NCBI RefSeq assembly: GCF_905147365.1
Contig: NC_056408.1
Coordinates: 8,308,001 to 8,372,000, forward strand
DNA: 64,000 nucleotides
DNA from: Aricia agestis
Lineage: Eukaryota; Arthropoda; Insecta; Lepidoptera; Lycaenidae
Reading direction: 5' to 3'
Below are positions 61,201 to 64,000 of the stretch, piece by piece. The position numbers and the translations under genes were made by a program. Below the pieces are notes generated by a model that was not told the origin of the DNA, ran no database searches, and worked only from the letters and a program-made list of their open reading frames with translations. Every line of letters starts with the position of its first letter. Positions within the stretch are counted from its first letter, which is position 1.

Positions 61201-64000
61201 GAACTCAGTGTTCTCTATAAGTGTAAAAACTTGATAAAACGTAGTATTTAGAAGAAATTTAGAGAATAAAGCGATTTATACAAAATGTGAATTTCGAGCC
61301 TTTTGTGTGTGGAGTTACAATTTTGTCATGTATCGTACTCGCAAGTCGGGACTCGGGACTCTAGCGACTTTTTAAGGTAAGAGTGTTAAAAAGAGTTTTA
61401 AAGTGATTTAGCACTTTACTTTCGATTTTAATGTTACAAAAGTTAGAACTGTACATTAATTAGGGTACTTATATATTTCAGTAAATATGTACAAAATCGC
61501 GATGCGATTACGGCTGTTTTGATTGTTGCACTGCTGAACGTGATTGCTTGCGCACCACGACGGCGAGTGACGAACGCGGCATCAGGTGACCTACATATTG
61601 AATTACCACTCTATAATTGTGATAATTCATTACGTAGATCGCTGATCGTAGACTCTGATGCCTGCAGTCTACCTCGAACTTCGGCCAACTCTTCTTTCAG
61701 GAACCTGATGTCCTTTAAGAGGATGACGATGTCGACGTGGTCCAGCGTCACGGGCGGCAGCTTGTGCAGTTTTTTCGCCACAAAAGCCGGCACCTCATCC
61801 GGATCCGTCTGCTTCAGCAAGGATATTACATGCTGCATGCTTCTTTCAGTTCCATCCCTCCGTCGCGATGGCATATTCACGCTCTGACCACGGAATGGAT
61901 GACTGATGGATTCGGAATAGACATAGAAACCTACTTGCAGCGCTCCTGACATACTTTTGCTTCATTCACGTTTATAGGTTTATACGTTGTTGTAAGGATA
62001 TATACCTATTATGATTAGAGTTAGTTGCATCTATATCTATACATATTATAAAACAAAGTCGCTTTTTTCCCTCATGTCCCTTTGTTCCCTTCAATCTTTA
62101 AAACTACGCAACGGATTTTGATGCGGTTTTCTTTAATAGATAGAGTGATTCAAGAGGAAGGTTATAGGTATAATAACATTCATTAAATAGTGGAGAAATA
62201 CTGTTATTGTTGGGGTTTCCAATGGGATGTCGTAAATAATTACATTTTTTCCGCTTACATTGCAAACGCAGGCTGAACCCTACGAGATTTACCAAAATAA
62301 TGTACCAAGTATTGTACACATTGAAAAGGTCTACAGAAAACTCCGCGATGGTATAATTATGTCTTTCTATCTATGATATCCCACAATAACATTTTTCTTC
62401 ATTTTCTTTTTGCGACAAATAATGGCTAATTTTCGAAGCAATTTTAATAAATACAGCATTAATCCTTATCCAATTAAATAACTTAAATACATTGTTGATT
62501 TAATGTAGATCTATATGGCCCCTTACAGCATATGATTTAAATTAATATTTTCGAAGATTTAAAAATTGCTGGAAGTAGTTTTTGCGACGTTACCGATGCG
62601 GGCCACGGGTAGTAATAATGAATACATTAAGTCAAAACTGCTGAATCGATTTTAATATTTTTTTATACCCGATGCGAAGTCGGGGCGGGTCGCTAGTTTA
62701 ATAATATAAAATATAATAAGAGTTAACATTATTCATAGGTCTTTACTGTTAGTATGATAATATTAAGTAATTAATTACTCGGTATTCGGTGCCAAATTTG
62801 ATGACTTGATTGGTGACCGATCATACGGAATAGACATGGAAAGGTATATTCCATATAATTCTTTCATTTTCTCTCATTACAACGTTGTTATGTAGACCAC
62901 GTTAAAAGTCTAGGGGTTGGGTTGGACACAAAACACCTCATCCACATTAAACCTGTCTTTACTTTTACGTATTAAAAACACTAGACACAAAGTGCAGGGA
63001 GGGGCAGCTGCCCCCCCTAGAGATTCTAAAAAAGTACCCAAAAAAAAAAAAAAAAATACATCTTTATTAAACATACAAGGACAGAGCACAGCCAGAGTTT
63101 ATAACACAGAAGAATAACGATAAAATATAATGCAAACAACGACCAATATAACATTAAAATCTAGTAATAGATGTAAGGCTCGTAGTAGGTACAAGTGAAA
63201 AGCTTCATGTGCTGTCGACTTTACCTACAATTCAATATTCATACCTACTTTTCTCATTTATAGAGAATGAGAAAAGTATGAATTGTAGAAGGTAAAGTCA
63301 ACTTGCCCCGGCCATCGGCTGGCGACGCCCTTGACTAGACACCTTTAAATATTGAATACAAGTCCTACCTGTAGTAGGAGCACAAGCGGGAAGACTCCGT
63401 AGAAGCCAAGATGGCGGTACAGCAGCGGGCCGCTGACCGCGCCCACCACGTGCGAGATCTGTATCGCCACGCGGTGCGTGCCCATCGTGCGGGTCTCTTC
63501 AGCACAAGATACCTTGAAATATTGAATGCCAGTCCTACCTGTAGTAGGAGCACAAGCGGGAAGACCCCGTAGAAGCCAAGATGGCGGTACAGCAGCGGGC
63601 CGCTGACCGCGCCCACCACGTGCGAGATCTGTATCGCCACGCGGTGCGTGCCCATCGTGCGGGTCTCTTCAGCACAAGATACCTTGAAATATTGAATGCC
63701 AGTCCTACCTGTAGTAGGAGCACAAGTGGGAAGACCCCGTAGAAGCCAAGATGGCGGTAGAGCAGCGGGCCGCTGACCGCGCCCACCACGTGCGAGATCT
63801 GTATCGCCGCGCGGTGCGTGCCCATCGTGCGAGTCTCTTCAGCACAAGATACCTTGAAATATTGAATACCAGTCCTACCTGTAGTAGGAGCACAAGCGGG
63901 AAGACCCCGTAGAAGCCAAGATGGCGGTACAGCAGCGGGCCGCTGACCGCGCCCACCACGTGCGAGATCTGTATCGCTGCGCGGTGCGTGCCCATCGTGC
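49236..64000 (-). CDS. MFS transporter, SLC46/proton-coupled folate transporter-like, C-terminal half (partial)
   Basis: Minus-strand exons in transcript order: 63496-63369 (or one of its tandem copies), 59322-59130, 58255-58154, 53377-53240, 51559-51476 and 49513-49236, giving about 307 residues to TAA. Phases are 0 after the first exon and 1 at each later junction, and all join without a stop. Motifs: ETRTMGTHR followed by LYRHLGFYGVFPLVLLLQ; a charged central loop with FNWRLPLKAIHCLLRPRDGH; then TM-rich segments (FIILLMMVVALGDRMLLS, LSDEAVGVLSCLSLVL); and LLNKQILPTEQGKIYSVMGA, the family mark before the last two helices. The tail is hydrophilic (CKEKDEKCNTIEI). SLC46 members move folates or other small molecules across membranes by proton coupling; the substrate here is unknown. 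N-terminal exons lie past 64000. One intron holds an opposite-strand THAP ORF, and another a broken retroelement ORF1. Confidence 0.85.
50212..50924. mobile_element. DNA element with about 30-bp inverted ends, carrying a nested dispersed repeat
   Basis: GGTCCAAATTTCCACCACCA at 50215 and the inverse TGGTGGAAATTTGGACC ending near 50921. Inside, at 50384-50495, is a minus copy of the GTCCATGGGCGACGG repeat (GGGTCACCTGATGGTAAGC, CGTCGCCCATGGACAC). Confidence 0.65.
51990..52012 (+). mobile_element. Lep1-like Helitron 3' end remnant
   Basis: CCGCGGGTAACACCGCGGGG and AACAGCTTG: the terminal stem and a mutated CTAG end. Confidence 0.4.
52060..53040. mobile_element. Probable DNA element with an internal 80-bp tandem duplication
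   Basis: AATCTTACTTTATGATTTCG / TACCA at about 52077-52101 is loosely inverted with TGGTACGAATCAAAGTAAGG at about 52997. Within it, 52757-52830 and 52836-52905 are tandem copies (TTCATTTGTTTACACAATCG, CGTGTGAGAG, TAGCTGCTATCTC). Frames across them are repeat text. Confidence 0.45.
53075..53215 (+). repeat. SINE-like fragment
   Basis: GCCAGGTGGCGCAGGGTATT resembles an A-box head, followed by AAGCCTTGCGGTGCCTGTC. No clear B box. It ends just before the transporter exon at 53240. Confidence 0.35.
53711..54522. mobile_element. DNA element with 34-bp inverted ends, carrying a GGCCAAGTGCGAG repeat
   Basis: ATAGTCCGTCCAATCCACGA at 53711 and its inverse TCGTGGATTGCACGGACTAT ending at 54522, with AGACGCGCCCCAC in both. 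The nested repeat runs from CCGGCCAAGTGCGAGTTGG (53869) to CGGAACCCTAAAA (54447), with a CAGA microsatellite and a run of G at about 54116-54132. Confidence 0.65.
54710..57962 (+). CDS. THAP zinc-finger domain ORF, two exons, inside an intron of the MFS gene
   Basis: Exon 1 54710-54786 (77 nt, donor GTAAGT) and exon 2 57725-57962 (238 nt, acceptor TTTTTTAG) join to 104 residues. Residues 4-62 have the THAP C2CH pattern: C4-X4-C9, the FP and DP pair (27-31), W37, and C59-X2-H62. THAP domains bind DNA and occur in P-element transposases and host factors. The usual AVPTIF box after the CxxH is missing: from residue 63 the frame runs into a low-complexity tail (FKKK) and stops. The frame may splice again near 57843 or be a truncated relic. 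AATAAA overlaps the stop at 57961-57966. The ORF is antisense to the transporter, between its exons at 53240 and 58154, and is bracketed by inverted repeats at 54577-54617 and 58048-58089, which suggests a decayed P-like transposon. Confidence 0.65.
55090..55135. promoter_or_regulatory. Paired TATCGATA (DRE-like) motifs
   Basis: ACTATCGATAGTATAG and GCTATCGATAGTTTAG lie about 27 bp apart. TATCGATA is the DREF target in insects. No transcript start is evident next to them, so a repeat-borne origin is as likely as a promoter. Confidence 0.3.
55955..56112 (+). mobile_element. LINE 3' tail
   Basis: GAGTTTCTTACGCCGGTTCT, CGAACCGGTGGTAGGCACC, AATAAAGCAATTTTGATTTT repeat-ended: a typical lepidopteran LINE 3' end; reverse relative at 12165-12330. 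Confidence 0.65.
56217..56462. mobile_element. Foldback MITE
   Basis: ACTTAAATGAACTAAAAAG with AAGAATAATTCTGTACTC-like text at the left, and the inverse (TACTTTTTAGTTCATATAAG) at the right. Arms of about 50 bp inverted through TTCTGTACTCA / GAGTACAGAA. Confidence 0.65.
56871..57052. mobile_element. Foldback MITE with AGCCGCACATTTTCCGAA ends
   Basis: CCAGCCGCACATTTTCCGAA at the left and the inverse TTCGGATAATGTGCGGCCGG at the right. TTCTGATCA and ATTCGGACGCCC also pair, as do ATACATTTTG / CAAAATGTAT. Confidence 0.7.
58608..59101. mobile_element. piggyBac-type MITE flanked by TTAA, copy 2 (reverse)
   Basis: TTAA|GAGGATACACCAGGGG at the left and TGTGGAATCCTC|TTAA at the right; the reverse of 20402-20882 along its length. 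It ends 29 bp from the transporter exon at 59130. Confidence 0.7.
59680..61970 (-). pseudogene. Broken retroelement ORF1 (two pieces) with an AAAT tail
   Basis: Minus strand. The N-terminal piece (61952-61611, 113 codons) reads VPAFVAKKLHKLPPVTLDHV then DIVILLKDIRFLKEELAEVR, a coiled-coil start found in transposon-encoded proteins of insects. The C-terminal piece (60477-59881) has a Pro-rich and basic linker, DDGFIRVERKKTKP, RNHRGTAPEGPEQLLRRDTP, TPLYVSRLHWSTTVEQVVDY and HKVNFSSFVVRVPTHHLPTF, then a stop; the frame continues past it (KEEFWPIGVVYRRFRGRLP). The 1.1 kb between the pieces is AT-rich and stop-filled. The tail is (AAAT)n at 59680-59700. I infer a non-LTR element gag-like ORF1, inactive, inside a transporter intron. 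The family name is from memory of similar proteins and is less sure. Confidence 0.65.
60600..61560. other. AT-rich stretch between the two ORF1 pieces
   Basis: No gene supported; the plus-strand frame at 60866-61096 has no recognised family. It may be an insertion into the retroelement or degraded element sequence. Confidence 0.35.
62036..62696 (+). mobile_element. Helitron-like repeat, full copy
   Basis: TCTATACATATTATAAAAC after A; CTACGCAACGGATTTTGATG; ends GGGGCGGGTCGCTAG|T. It is the best full-length copy of the family seen in reverse at 434-847 and 14890-15357. Confidence 0.7.
63225..63300. repeat. Hairpin
   Basis: TTTACCTACAATTCAATATTC and ACTTTTCTCATT pair with AATGAGAAAAGT and GAATTGTAGAAGGTAAA around a short centre. 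Confidence 0.5.
63369..64000 (-). repeat. 170-bp tandem array of an MFS exon (four copies, the last cut by the window end)
   Basis: The unit recurs exactly every 170 bp. Exon 3' ends lie at 63369, 63539, 63709 and 63879 on the minus strand, each followed by the same GTAGGACT donor. Each unit holds a 128-nt exon (63369-63496, 63539-63666, 63709-63836, 63879 to the window edge) and 42 bp of spacer. Encoded proteins are identical except V or A in THR(V/A)AIQ; the other exon differences are silent. 128 is not a multiple of three, so using two copies in series would break the frame. Alternatives are mutually exclusive exons, an unfixed tandem duplication, or an assembly artefact. Confidence 0.85.

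Noticed and set aside
61519..61887. Plus-strand 122-codon ORF
   Set aside because: Antisense to the coiled-coil ORF1 piece.
63365..63995. 96-codon minus ORFs running through two repeat units
   Set aside because: After the exon they read through donor and spacer and enter the next copy out of frame; the spliced exon is the real unit.

Overview
The window is eukaryotic, AT-rich and mostly non-coding, and almost certainly from a moth or butterfly (Lepidoptera). The evidence is repeats of the Lep1 Helitron type (A|TC...CTAG|T ends with a CTGT microsatellite), tRNA-derived SINEs, fragments of LINE reverse transcriptases, many MITEs, and insect gene families with short exons and GTAAGT/GTGAGT donors. 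I see no bacterial operon, CRISPR array, rRNA or intact tRNA gene.

Five host-type genes can be built by hand from exons. (1) 174-5298 (+): last three exons of a gustatory receptor. (2) 31391-38173 (+): complete six-exon CRAL-TRIO (Sec14-like lipid-binding) gene, 313 aa. (3) 41874-46833 (-): complete six-exon CRAL-TRIO paralogue, 308 aa, arranged tail-to-tail with gene 2 and keeping the same intron phases. (4) 49236 to beyond 64000 (-): C-terminal half of an SLC46/folate-transporter-like MFS protein in six exon positions. Its most upstream visible exon is present as a 170-bp tandem array of at least four copies running off the window. (5) 54710-57962 (+): a two-exon THAP zinc-finger ORF inside an intron of gene 4 on the other strand, flanked by a 41-bp inverted repeat. 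A sixth, weaker candidate is a proline-rich terminal exon at 18161-18380 (-).

The rest is mobile DNA. 0-5 kb: gustatory-receptor introns with Helitron pieces, a solo LTR and MITEs. 5.5-9.5 kb: a block bounded by perfect 37-bp inverted repeats. 10-24 kb: Helitrons, mariner-type, piggyBac-type and foldback MITEs. 24-26.7 kb: a complex tandem-duplicated, C-rich repeat. 26.8-28.1 kb: a LINE fragment. 28.7 kb: a (CA)n tract. 29.2 kb: a near-perfect long palindrome. Introns and spacers of the CRAL-TRIO pair hold RTE and LINE fragments and hAT MITEs with exact 8-bp target duplications. 59.8-62 kb: a broken retroelement ORF1 inside the transporter gene.

The CRAL-TRIO pair looks like a local duplication serving hydrophobic-ligand transport. 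The receptor and transporter are membrane proteins with no evident functional link to it. Most short open frames elsewhere in the window are repeat noise.
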